This document shows positions 41,066 through 50,838 of a DNA stretch of 64,000 bases, in pieces. How positions within the stretch are numbered: position 1 is the first letter of the stretch; every line of letters starts with the position of its first letter. Position numbers and translations under genes: made by a program. A model generated the notes under the pieces. It worked only from the letters and a program-made list of their open reading frames with translations. It had not been told where the DNA came from and searched no databases. Where the stretch lies: assembly GCA_949752735.1 (NCBI GenBank), contig OX457050.1, positions 44,746,284-44,810,283 of the forward strand, in the 5' to 3' direction. The stretch comes from Lumbricus terrestris. Taxonomy: Eukaryota; Annelida; Clitellata; Crassiclitellata; Lumbricidae.

Positions 41066-41650
41066 ATGGGACCAATTTATACAGAAAACATTCGAGATGA
41101 GCTTTTTCAAATATTGCAGGAATATAGTGGGGAAAACATGAACTTAATGATAGCAGGAGGTTCTGTATGTGACCTACTTGGATCTGTTGAGTGGGAGGCA
41201 ATCGATGGATCATCATGGCATATCTACTATGCAGATGAACGATTGGATTTGGAACACTTGAATTATGACCAGTCATCAGTATTTTTAAAGAATATAAATG
41301 CTCGGTCGGTACATCCAATAGTTTCGAAAGAAAACGGACTTGATAAAAACTATGGAAATATTCTTCCAAAAATAGATTTATGTCTTTTGGGTATTGGTAA
41401 TAACGGGCATATTTGTTCGCTATGGCCAGATACTCAAGAACTTGATTCACAAGAGGATGTTATTCAGGTGGTTGTTGATGACGCAATTCGCAATAGAATT
41501 AGTGTTACTATGCATTTTATTAATTCTAAAGTAGAAAAGTTATACTTTATTTTACCATTAAAAAATGGGAAACCAAAAGAGGTAAGTGAACCGCACTTAT
41601 CAATTAAAAAACGAATTCGCATTTCCTATGAAACATTAATTGAGAAATAA
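41066..41650 (+). CDS. PGL: 6-phosphogluconolactonase
   Basis: A 194-residue SOL/DevB-type lactonase, the second step of the oxidative pentose phosphate pathway (6-phosphogluconolactone to 6-phosphogluconate). Seen: LMIAGGSVCDLLGSVEW (family: LSGGSL), IYYADERLDLEHLNYDQSSVFLKN (family: ADERxVPxxSxxSN) and LCLLGIGNNGHICSLWPDT (family: LLLLGxGxDGHxASLFP). The C-terminal half is shortened compared with the family's 230-260 residues, so the last strand-helix units are minimal. All phosphate- and lactone-binding motifs are kept. Confidence 0.88.
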   Translation: MGPIYTENIRDELFQILQEYSGENMNLMIAGGSVCDLLGSVEWEAIDGSSWHIYYADERLDLEHLNYDQSSVFLKNINARSVHPIVSKENGLDKNYGNILPKIDLCLLGIGNNGHICSLWPDTQELDSQEDVIQVVVDDAIRNRISVTMHFINSKVEKLYFILPLKNGKPKEVSEPHLSIKKRIRISYETLIEK

Positions 41651-42209
41651 ATCATATTCTAATATATTTATCGTTATAAATATTGATATTGGTTTTGTAC
41701 ATAAGTAAATCAATCGATTTTTATTGATTAATAAATTTACTTGATTTTTAATAATTTTAAATATTAATTTTTGTTGTGAATTTTAATATACTTTTGTAGA
41801 AAATTTTAAATAATGTTATCGACGGTGTCAGAGTAAAAACAGTTGTTTTTATCTTTGTTTAATACATACAGAACAACAAAGTTTTTAAACAATTATTATA
41901 ATTTATGTATCGGATCACATCCTTAATAATGAATAAATTGTTTCATATAATGCACTTATCATCATATAGCAACTTCAAATTATTGAATTTTAAAATATAA
42001 GCTCAACTAATGAGCAATATAAATAAAAAATCAATACTTTATAAAGTACATATAAAATATAGATCCTTTTACATTTTGTTAATCAATTAGTTTGTGTGTA
42101 TTGAATCACAACTAAAGAAAAAACAGTTAATTGTCATGTTATTTGTAAATCCGATGGAATTATTTGAAAAATTATCTAATATAAGATATTATCGAATGAC
42201 AATATTTTA
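41651..42209. other. intergenic, nothing seen
   Basis: AT-rich DNA between the 6PGL gene and the Merlin relic. No frame, RNA gene or repeat recognised. Confidence 0.35.
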
Positions 42210-42823
42210 ATGTATTTTGCTGTTGAGACCAGTGATTTAATAAAGGAATGCTCAGCATATAATGGAATTCTAAATGAAACGCATCTTTCAGCTGGGAAAA
42301 TATCATTTCGTTGTTCATTATACAATAAACGATTTACAGAAATAAACCACATTTGGTCAGAAATTCCAAATTTACAAGATTCTGCATATCGTTTGAGGAT
42401 TTGCATTTGAAATTCCACACAAGACAATTGAACAACACACACTGTTTCAAATAAGTAAATATTGCGTGTTATTAAAAATGCGTTTGTTGGTTTAACACGA
42501 TCATATTGAAAATGTAGAAATTGATTAATCTGTGACAAGTCGTAGCAAATACAATCGTGGCCGTGTAATTCATCACCGGTAAGTTTTTGGTGCGGTTACC
42601 CTTAGATCCGTCAGATTCTATATGGAAACAGTTCTAAACAGAACAGTTCAAATGCTTAAGGAAGATCCATTACACAAGGAATTATTGTTTGTTCAAATGA
42701 ACACCGATCATATATCTTTATTTTTTCCAATAGTCCAGAATTCAATTATGATTGTGTTAATTCCTCTACAAATTTTGTTTCTGAATCCAGATGCCCATAC
42801 AAACACCATTGAAGTTCTTTGAT
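42210..42823 (+). pseudogene. Merlin/ISXO2-like transposase relic
   Basis: Broken transposase on the plus strand. First come 66 open codons with CSAYNGILNETHLSAGKISFR and IWSEIPNLQ (zinc-ribbon plus FF-EG-like part). After frameshifts, HIENVEID then SRSKYNRGRVIHHR (family: ESKFxxRKYNRGRVL), a stop where Trp is expected, VFGAV (family: WVFGGV) and METVLNRTVQML (family: PVPDRTAxTLLPII). At least three disabling changes. A 27-bp GTAAGT...TTAG segment inside (42580-42606) might be taken for an intron but lies in this conserved block. Confidence 0.65.
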
Positions 42824-43261
42824 CGAGATTTAGAAGATTTAAAAACAAACATAATTATAATAAGCGAATTTCATTGAATATTACGATCATGAATTTTATA
42901 TTAAAAAATTCTTCTTCTATGTCAGGAAAAACTTTATTTGTAAAACTTAAAATAAATGGGTGTTAATTGATTTGTAATTTTTTGGTGTACCCTACGTACT
43001 AAATAAAGGGAAAATATACTTTTTTCCTCTGAACCCAATTAATTTCTCTCTGGCACTGTCGGTAGCTCCCCGGCCTGCAACACACATATATTTCAATCCC
43101 TACAAAATGTTTTTTAAGAACAACTATTTAAGGTTTATAAGAATTTTTTCTTATTGATTTTACAGTGAATGTTACATTACAAAATATAATAAATTCAATA
43201 TATTCTGCTAAAAATATTATTTGCGTTTATAATATTTTTTAAATACTTTTTTGATATATTT

Positions 43262-43529
43262 CGATCTTTCAAGTACAAATATAAGATTATTACCCAATTC
43301 TTTTATGGAAGCATATCCAGCAATTTGATGTTTCCAGTTTTATATATTTGAACATAAATTTTACATCTTATGCATTCATAATATTTTAATAAAATTGCGT
43401 TATAACAACCTTTATAATAGAACTGCGTATCGTTTTTGATACACATTCATATTTATCTAATATCCCACTATTTTTAAATTGTTTAAAATCATTTGGTAAA
43501 TCATGATACTGCTGTCGTATAGATGCCAT
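43262..43529 (-). pseudogene. coding-like relic, unknown family
   Basis: From ATG 43529 the minus strand reads MASIRQQYHDLPNDFKQFKN and on for about 50 codons. A frameshift then leads into YYECIRCKIYVQIYKTGNIKL and a stop. The second part recalls a FLYWCH-type zinc finger (WxC...C) of MULE transposases, but the match is weak. Probably a decayed gene or transposase. Confidence 0.35.
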
Positions 43530-43729
43530 TTTCTTTTTCAATGTATCAATTTTATTGTTGAAATATTAATAAATAAATCGAACTTCGATATGAGAGCTGA
43601 TTTGCTCACTGTTTCCCGAAATATTTTAAATATCTTTTGTGTTTCTTGGTGGATCCACTGTTGTAATCATTTAACAAGAAGGATCATCGGATTTTTCAAA
43701 CTTTATATATCATTTTCATAATAAAATAT

Positions 43730-44880
43730 TCATAATATACACACGAAATTATTGAATATCACCGTAAAGTGGTTTAAACATAGTAGGAGAACAGAAATTA
43801 TATGATTTTTTGAGTTTAACTGGCAATAAATTATACTTTGGAAAGCAATTATTTGAACTATGCTTTGTTGGTTCCAAAACAAGATTCTAAGCTCTAATTC
43901 AACCTGCTTATCATCATCTTTATAACTGAATTCTGACAAAATTTTATCCAATCGAAGTTCCAATGATTTGATTCTTTTTTATTTAAAACAATTTCATATA
44001 ATAACTTATGATTATCTTGATTTAGCATCTATAGGTGTAAAGTTTGGTTCGAGTTGATTATAAACAGCTCTATGATATTGTAACACCAATTTTAATAGTT
44101 CTTTGATATCAATACCTGCATTGATAGCCTCAATGTATTGTGTTTATATGTTACTTTTGCTATAATAGCCGTTTTAAATATATTTAAGCATTTAATTAAA
44201 TTTCAAATCTTCTTCGGTAAGTGCTATGCATTATAGATTTCTATTCGATTATTCAAGCCAACTTACAACATCTCATGTATTGAACAAAAGTCTTTAACTC
44301 ATAAATGTATTTTTCTGTAATCTTTAGTAAGAAAGAATAACTATATATATCGTAAAAGTCTAAACAGCACAATTAAAATTAAGAAAATATGCAAATGAGT
44401 CTATAATTTCAACAGGTTGCTGCACTGGCAATATTTCAACAGGTTGCTGTATTGACAATAGTAACTGCAGTTGCCTCAGAGAGCATATAAAAATCTACTG
44501 ATGCAGTAATTGATTTTGTCCACTGCTCAGTCAGGAAAGAATTGTTTAATCTTCCATAAAAGTCGTATTAAGTTATATTCTGGCACCAACATTGATTCAA
44601 TCATATTATGGTTGCTAGTCAAAATAGTCTTACACAAATCTTTATGAGTAGAAAAAATATTTTCAAGTATCATATCATTTAAAAGATAATCAATACAAGT
44701 ATAATTCCAAAGACGAAATTCAATGTGATTCTTCCATTGGAATGTATTCCCATAACTCTTTACAACGCGAATTAAGATATTTTATTGTGTATTTATAATT
44801 TGTGGATATATATTTTAAAAAATCTTTCAGGAGACAATTTTTTTACATATCGTGATTCATACAAGGAAGAATTCAATTTA
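43730..44880 (-). pseudogene. decayed multi-frame gene, unknown family
   Basis: Coding-like segments on the minus strand follow one another in different frames. KYLNSRCKELWEYIPMEES, then IEFRLWNYTCIDYLLNDMIL to a TGA at 44527, then TEQWTKSITASVDFYMLSEA, and a QQPVEI..QQPVEI repeat. Next come YIEAINAGIDIKELLKLVLQ to a stop, then SLELRLDKILSEFSYKDDDK running to 43730. At least four frameshifts. Helix-rich, over 300 codons in total. No family recognised. Confidence 0.5.
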
Positions 44881-45150
44881 GTGTATATCTATATTTATTT
44901 AGCTTAACTCACTGCAAAATTAAATATTATATCTAATTTTGCAATGAACAGATACTTAAATAGAATATGAAAACAACGAAAATATGTTTTTATTAAGAGA
45001 ACATTAATGGTTTTTCTATATTGTAGTCGACTACGATTGAAAGACATTGCGTATTTATTAAATATCTGTTTAAGTAGGTTGCCAACTTTCTATAAATAGA
45101 TATTTAATTCCAACTGTTAATACGTTATAAATGTCTATACAACAAGTTTA

Positions 45151-45350
45151 TAAATATTAAAAACCAACACGTTGCAATATATAGCGAGTTTTAAACACCT
45201 ACACGCATATTAAAAAATTTACATTTTAGTGTAATCATATTTTAGTTAAAGACATAATGGAATATTTATAATATAAAATAAAAATTTTAATATACGTGTA
45301 GATGTTTAAAACTCAATATATATTGCAAAGTATTGATTTTTAATATTTTA
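45151..45350. repeat. 200-bp inverted repeat (MITE-like)
   Basis: The left arm (about 45151-45213) and right arm (about 45288-45350) are about 62-bp reverse complements with few mismatches. Matching landmarks are AAATATTAAAAA, TTGCAATATATA, GTTTTAAACA and CTACACG on the left, with their complements on the right. The spacer of about 75 bp is itself AT-palindromic. It could extrude as a cruciform or be a MITE. It lies 300 bp upstream of uL1. Confidence 0.8.
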
Positions 45351-45652
45351 AATTCAATTAAACATATTTTATAATTCTCCAACTATTTAGAACCCATTAT
45401 TAAAAAAGATTATTTTCTTTTTATAAATATCTTAGCATACTCTATAATTTAGCATCACATTCAAGTAGTTCAATCTCTTCTATCAACATAGTATAAGCAA
45501 TTTTTTGTAATGCTACAAGATATTATTCAAAAATTAATTGAGAGATTCCAGCGAAATATTTCATGTTTATTCGCTTAGTGGTTAATTTAATACTGACAAA
45601 AATATTTTATTTATAGTGATATAAATTTTTATAATAATTTTTAAAAATTTTA

Positions 45653-45657
45653 CCCCA
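45653..45657 (+). promoter_or_regulatory. CCC box at the uL1 start
   Basis: CCCCA directly before ATG 45658, in TTTTACCCCAATG, the same 13 bases as at the eL24 start. An AAATTTT precedes it (about 45645-45651). Confidence 0.7.
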
Positions 45658-46326
45658 ATGGCACCAAAAATTGATGATAAGATGAGAATTGTCACATTTC
45701 TTAATGATACAGTACTTGTTCCAATTGTAGACGAGATATATGCATCTATACCAGAAGGAACAGCAGAATCCATCCAGATTCAGATTGCTACCAAAGGATA
45801 CGATAACAGAAAGGATCCTAAGATGACCAAAGAGATACGATTTCCATTTATTATGAGAAAGAATCCTGATACATGCTGTATTGGAGATGAAAATGCAAGA
45901 GAAATAGCAAGGACACTTGATCTGCCATTTGCACTTATTTCAGATTATGAAGGAAAGTCTGACGACATGGTAAAGAAGCGAGAAAAGTTTATTGCTGGAT
46001 TTTCGTATTTTATTTGCTGTCCGGGATACAACAAAGCATTCACTCTTAAAGAAATCCTTATGAAGAAGAAGACTCACTTTATTTGCTCTAACATAGCTCA
46101 TTTGGCAAAGCTTTATGAAGATACTCGTTATATCTACAAGCTTAAGGTAAAGGATTGGAACTCGGTTTCATTCCCAGCTGGATACACCGAACTTACAAAG
46201 GGACAGCTTATTGATAATTTAAAGGCTGGAATCCAGTTTTTGGCTGATAACTTAAAGAAAGGACCTCTGAGTATTAAGAACTGTTACATTAAGAGAACTA
46301 CCGGACCTAAAATAACGATTTATTAA
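45658..46326 (+). CDS. RPL10A: 60S ribosomal protein uL1 (L10a)
   Basis: A 222-residue uL1, the mobile L1-stalk protein that guides E-site tRNA. It is full length for the family (about 217). QIQIATKGYDNRKDPKMTKEI, IRFPFIMRKNPDTCCIGDE and YNKAFTLKEILMKKKTHF match the eukaryotic L10a core (family: [20 protein letters not shown]). The C-terminus NCYIKRTTGPKITIY is the usual end (SxxIKSTMGxPxRLY). The codon bias toward GGA, AAG and CTT differs from neighbours and suits a highly expressed gene. The start abuts a CCC box, and TAATAAA overlaps the stop. Confidence 0.95.
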   Translation: MAPKIDDKMRIVTFLNDTVLVPIVDEIYASIPEGTAESIQIQIATKGYDNRKDPKMTKEIRFPFIMRKNPDTCCIGDENAREIARTLDLPFALISDYEGKSDDMVKKREKFIAGFSYFICCPGYNKAFTLKEILMKKKTHFICSNIAHLAKLYEDTRYIYKLKVKDWNSVSFPAGYTELTKGQLIDNLKAGIQFLADNLKKGPLSIKNCYIKRTTGPKITIY

Positions 46327-46578
46327 TAAATTGCATGGGTAAATGCTATTCTATTGCTACCATCTTAGGGGGATCGTTGTATAAACTTAATCCAATATAT
46401 TTTTTAGTTTATCAACGGGGTAGAGTTTTTAATTAAATTGATTATATTTTTTGAACGTATATATTTTAATTAAAATGTTTTTAAAACTCTTAATTACAAG
46501 AATATGTTGGGTATAAATGTATTGAAGTCGGGTTTATGTTATTCAATACAAAAAATGAATATTTTCTGGTATTTCTAT

Positions 46579-47199
46579 TTATAAAGAATTTTTACTTACA
46601 CTTAAAGTTGCTTGAATTAGTGGTTCAAAGTGATCAGGTGTATGCAAGATAAAATATGCATCTGACATATTAGTATCACCTGAGTTGTGTATCACATCAA
46701 TTACTTTAATATTTGTATTCAAAGCTTCTGAGAGCAATACGATTTCAAGTTCACCCGCTCGAATATTAAAAGGATCAATGTTATGTTTAATATATTCGTC
46801 CACAGTGCTATTCAATATAAATGCGCTGTATGTATCTTTTTTTTTAAAAAGAATGTCAGCTGCAAGAATACGCAGCAGTCCTGTATAACACAGCAACAGG
46901 TCAGAAAAATATGTTTTATCATTCTTATCAAATGTATGTTCTTTTATTACATCTAAATAGCTATCATATACCTCCTCCTGGTATTTTGTTTCTTTATATG
47001 AATATTTTATTAGTTTGTTGAAGAGTTCTTTGTTTGTATGTATGTGATATGCAATTGCATAGTATAGACAATTGCCATCACGATCTACTGGAACAAACTG
47101 GAATATGTTAAGCTTCCTAAACATCTCAAACTGTTGAAATAATGGATGCTTGGAAATATCAATTGGATTTGGAGTATTACAACTATATATGCATCTCAT
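46579..47199 (-). CDS. OTU-family cysteine protease (deubiquitinase)
   Basis: A 206-residue OTU-domain protein. VPVDRDGNCLYYAIAYHI carries the catalytic D41 and C44. GELEIVLLSEALNTNIKVI is the central conserved helix-strand (family: GxxEIxALAxxxxxxIxV). DHFEPLI near the end supplies the histidine (H190). Expected to cleave ubiquitin. Shorter than most fungal OTUs, with no extra domain and no signal peptide. ATG 47199 has TATACACCCAC upstream (CCC box). Convergent with uL1. Confidence 0.85.
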   Translation of the reverse strand: MRCIYSCNTPNPIDISKHPLFQQFEMFRKLNIFQFVPVDRDGNCLYYAIAYHIHTNKELFNKLIKYSYKETKYQEEVYDSYLDVIKEHTFDKNDKTYFSDLLLCYTGLLRILAADILFKKKDTYSAFILNSTVDEYIKHNIDPFNIRAGELEIVLLSEALNTNIKVIDVIHNSGDTNMSDAYFILHTPDHFEPLIQATLSVSKNSL

Positions 47200-48257
47200 G
47201 TGGGTGTATATTTAAATATATAATTTATATGCAAATATTGTTGAAAATAAATTATTTAATGATATGCATGTATGAAAATTAATTTTGTCACTTAAATCAA
47301 ATTGCTGTGTGGTCGTTAGCTATGATAGAAAATTCTTGCGTATGATAGGCTTTGTTAAACGTTTGTTTAAACTTTCTATAAACGAATATTAAAATCCAAA
47401 TATCAGACATTATATTTGTTACGAATGCTTATACAATATTAAATTCTTCTATACAATTAAATAATTAATAGTGGCGCATCAATATAATTTAAAAAAATAA
47501 ATTGGAGCAACAATGGTTTTCAACCAAAATCAAGTATGATAAAGCTATTAAGAAGATTAAACTCCATAGAAGAATTTAATGTTACGACTTATTTTAATCA
47601 GAGAGTTTCTTTTTATCATAAAATATATAAAACTTAATAAAATATTAATTTTGGGTAAAAAGGGAATTATACAATAAAAATTTAGCTTGGACATTATATG
47701 GAAATTATTTAAGTTAATTAATATAAATATTAGGTGTAGTTATAGAACATTCATTTCTCTAGTGCAATATTATTGTAACTTTAGACAAGTTATTGGTTTC
47801 TTTTGAGGCAAGAAAAATCTTCCATAGAGACAATTAATAAATTCTGTTCTTAGTACTGTACGATTTTTACTCACTAAAATCTCGCCTATAGTTCACTTAG
47901 AACTGCCATGGACCTTGAACCAGTGGATCTGTCGTGTTTTTAGGGACCGCCCATTTTCGCAGCCAATCTTTCTATTGTTATATTATACTTTTATTTATAA
48001 TTAACGTCCCACGATCATTTTTGGTTAGGACTATTGGCCTGAGCCAATACATTGCATTAAATATGTTATACTCACTTTTTCTAAGATTTTTGTTTAATTA
48101 CTTTACATTATCTTGACAATCATTCTGCCCATAGTCCACCACCATGTTGCCCTTGCTTCCTATCGTCTTTTCAACATATTCGTGTTTCCTCTCTTTACCT
48201 TACATATCCTTCGGTCATCTCGGTTTGTACGCCTATTTTTCATTCTCTTTTTGTAAA
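47200..48257. other. intergenic, no gene seen
   Basis: About 1 kb with no gene. From about 47890 on, base composition becomes GC-richer than the neighbourhood (GTCCCACGATC, CAGTGGATCTG). That part may be the body of the tRNA-like dispersed element whose B-box module follows at 48258-48293. Confidence 0.35.
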
Positions 48258-48345
48258 TGGACACTCCGTAGGATTAGAACCCGCGCCTCTCAAGTTGACA
48301 TTGAGTGTACTACTTTGGTGGTAGGAGTACAGAAGTATGAGTTCA
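48240..48345 (-). other. tRNA-derived SINE-like module
   Basis: On the minus strand TTGAGAGGCGCGGGTTCTAA (48275-48294) and the next bases TCCTACGGAGTGTCC align with 4182-4216 on the plus strand at most positions. GGTTCTAATCC is one mismatch from a B box. ACACTC (about 48305) could pair with GAGTGT, and TAGTACA upstream matches the A-box start of the other copy. Two diverged copies on opposite strands 44 kb apart suggest a SINE or mobile tRNA pseudogene. Confidence 0.4.
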
Positions 48346-48388
48346 AATTATAAAAAAAATTTCCTGTTATAAAATAAAAAATTTTTAA

Positions 48389-48941
48389 TATGAATTAACG
48401 CAGCATATAAATAAAGCCATTGCAATTGAATGGGAATATGATACTATAAAACATCCAAATTTGGAATATAAACCACTGAATCTTTTTATCAACGATACAT
48501 ATAATATTTTCCGCTGGGTGTATGTTATACATATCTGACATGAGAGCTGCATATCCGAAGATATAACTTCTGGCTCATTTAAATTGAATCATGGAAATAT
48601 TTATTTTCAATATATCATAGAAGACTTAAAAGGTATCTCTATTCTTTCTGCATATCAAATGCGATTCAGTCTTCTATCACTGAATGTCGAGTATTGGGAT
48701 ATACTACGATTCCAAGGTTTTGATCTTGATTAATTAAAATTTTAAGCAAATTGAAATTGAAAAGAACATCAAAAAACCGAACTGTAGTTTAGTCTTTCCC
48801 AATCTTTCTCTTTATCACGATTCACATTTGGAATCTGAAATTGCAATTGATATGTCCAAATATCGAGAAAGTATTTTAGCAAACGATTGTCCAAAAGTTA
48901 TTTTTAACGATGTGCTTCGGCCAACAAGGTTTAATTTTTAA
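48389..48941 (+). pseudogene. broken gene, unknown family
   Basis: Strongly coding-like plus-strand frame: YELTQHINKAIAIEWEYDTI... It is interrupted by one in-frame TGA (48536-48538), then continues through YIIEDLKGISILSAYQMRF to TAA at 48731. From 48738 the next frame reads QIEIEKNIKKPNCSLVFPNL... and ends VLRPTRFNF at TAA 48939. That is one nonsense mutation and one frameshift in about 184 codons. No ATG-CCC start remains. The low number of lesions suggests recent decay, or sequencing error. Confidence 0.6.
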
Positions 48942-49562
48942 AAATGATTAATATGGAGATTGATTTAATAAATAATATTAGATATACCTTTTTATAAGAT
49001 TATTATTGAATGTAAATTACCAATTACTTCGTACTTAGAAAGGTTGTATAATATTATAAATTTATTACATGTAAATTTTAAAAATATTCCATTCGCAGAA
49101 TAAAATATATAAATAGCTACTTGTATCTAATATTTAAAAAGCTTTAACGTATATTTTGATTTAAAAAATGCTTTTATCATTATATAAACATACAAACGAT
49201 ATTACATTCATAATCGAATATATCTAAATAGATTTTTAATTAAATTAAATTACCAAAATATGATTGCTGAATCATAAAATTTATTGAATTATGTTGCTTA
49301 TTGCGTAACTAATTTTTTTAAATTCTACTTTAATTTTTTAATTATAAATAAAAAATTTATATTGAAGAACATCAAGTTTTATGTTGCTATATTGTTTGCA
49401 TTGCCAAATATATAAATTACCAAAATATTGTATGCATGCCAAATCAAAATATGATGTTTTGAACAAAATGCAATTGTAACTTTGAAAATGTTCTAAATAC
49501 AAAATTTCTATATTCACAATTCCCATATTAGGAATTTAAATAAAAAAGAATTGTTTAAAGCC
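48942..49562. other. intergenic, nothing seen
   Basis: AT-rich spacer before the secreted-protein gene. A TCCCATATTAGG box lies about 40 bp upstream of that gene's ATG. Confidence 0.35.
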
Positions 49563-50582
49563 ATGTTAAGTGGAATATTGTTGATTGGAAAAACTTTATG
49601 TGCATCTGCATCAGAGGTTGCTACTCCAACCAAATCTGTTACTTCTCCTGAAGGTGTTTGCACTTCGTCTACTAAAGAAGGTTCTTTAACCGATGAAGAA
49701 TATTATGCATCATTTCAAAGAGCGAAGTATGCGCATTCGTATTGTTTTGGGTTTAACACTTCCAAATTACGAAAATCCCCCAGATTGTCTAAGGAGGAGG
49801 TTGCCACAAAGACTGGCCTAATTGATCCATTTAATTTAAAAGGACAAGTTTTAAAATTAATTCCTAAATTACATGAATTGCCTCAAAGAAACGAAGTCGT
49901 AGCAGAAGAGGAGATAGTTACATTGCTATTCAAATCTAAATCAGAAGCCCCAGAAGGCATTAAATTTGTTGCAAAACCTAATAGTAAAAATCCTCTTTTA
50001 TGGAATATATCATTTTTCTGTTATATTCTACATAAAAAGAAAGGTGTGGGTTATGTAGATGAAAACATTATTCATAAGCAAGCAAAAGTATCAATAATTT
50101 ACGGAATACATCGTGATGGAAAAACACCATGTCCATTTAAGGTAAGAATTACTGATGAGGAAGAAGATCTGGAAGATTGGGAGGATGTAGATGATAAAAA
50201 ACCACAAGCATGCAATTTAAGCAAAAGCGAAAAGCCTCTTGAATTAATTTCCCTTCTTGAAGAATTTAAAGTCAAATTAACGGGAACTAAAAGCTTTGTA
50301 GATGTGTTTAAACAGTTTGGACAATCGGTTGATGCATATATCGGTAGGGACATTTCTGTTTTTTTATTTCGTGAGCTTGTTCAAGAAAATATTATTAATA
50401 TGAAATTAAAATGGACAATTGCAAATCCACAAGCTGATTCTTCTGATGACGAATATGTTGATGCTGTTGAGAAGATAATAGAAGGAGGTGCTCTTCCTTC
50501 TTCTCCAAATGCAACAGGCGAAAAAGAGTTATTTTGTCTAGAACAACTTCCTGATGAAGATGAACTAAGTACATATGAATAA
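49563..50582 (+). CDS. acidic secreted protein, unknown
   Basis: A 339-residue protein with no recognised domain. MLSGILLIGKTLCASASE looks like a signal peptide cleaved after about residue 15-17. A Ser/Thr-rich linker (VATPTKSVTSPEGVCTSSTK) follows, then a mixed region with a few cysteines, an acidic patch (TDEEEDLEDWEDVDD) and an acidic tail (DSSDDEYVDAVEK; PDEDELSTYE). Secretion suggests a role in the spore wall, polar tube or host cell, but that is inference. I chose ATG 49563; the longer frame begins with TTG. A 26-bp tandem array begins six bases after the stop. Confidence 0.7.
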   Translation: MLSGILLIGKTLCASASEVATPTKSVTSPEGVCTSSTKEGSLTDEEYYASFQRAKYAHSYCFGFNTSKLRKSPRLSKEEVATKTGLIDPFNLKGQVLKLIPKLHELPQRNEVVAEEEIVTLLFKSKSEAPEGIKFVAKPNSKNPLLWNISFFCYILHKKKGVGYVDENIIHKQAKVSIIYGIHRDGKTPCPFKVRITDEEEDLEDWEDVDDKKPQACNLSKSEKPLELISLLEEFKVKLTGTKSFVDVFKQFGQSVDAYIGRDISVFLFRELVQENIINMKLKWTIANPQADSSDDEYVDAVEKIIEGGALPSSPNATGEKELFCLEQLPDEDELSTYE

Positions 50583-50587
50583 ATAAT

Positions 50588-50695
50588 TTATTAAGTTCTA
50601 GATAAATTTTAAATTATTAAGTTCTAGATAAATTTTAAATTATTGAGTTCTAAATAAATTTTAAATTATTAAGTTCTAGATAAATTTTAAATTAT
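50588..50695. repeat. 26-bp tandem array, about 4 copies
   Basis: The unit TTCTAGATAAATTTTAAATT plus ATTAAG repeats about four times with one or two base changes (GAGTTCTAAAT in the third). It lies between the stop of the secreted-protein gene and the convergent TS gene. Confidence 0.9.
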
Positions 50696-50838
50696 ATATT
50701 TGCAATGTATCAGTTGGACTTTACCATCATCGAACATATTTAACATTTTAAATACGTATTATAATAAAAATTATCTGAATTAATAATTTAAAGTATTAAA
50801 TGTGATGGTTCTAAATAAAATTTATATATCCTAATTTA

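Noticed and set aside
42580..42606. GTAAGT...TTAG, a possible 27-bp intron
   Set aside because: It falls inside the conserved VFGAV block of a dead Merlin transposase and has no typical branch-point; a nonsense change explains the TAA.
43040..43085. Short GC-rich patch (TCGGTAGCTCCCCGGCCTGC)
   Set aside because: Looked tRNA-like but has no B-box match and no pairing arms on either strand.
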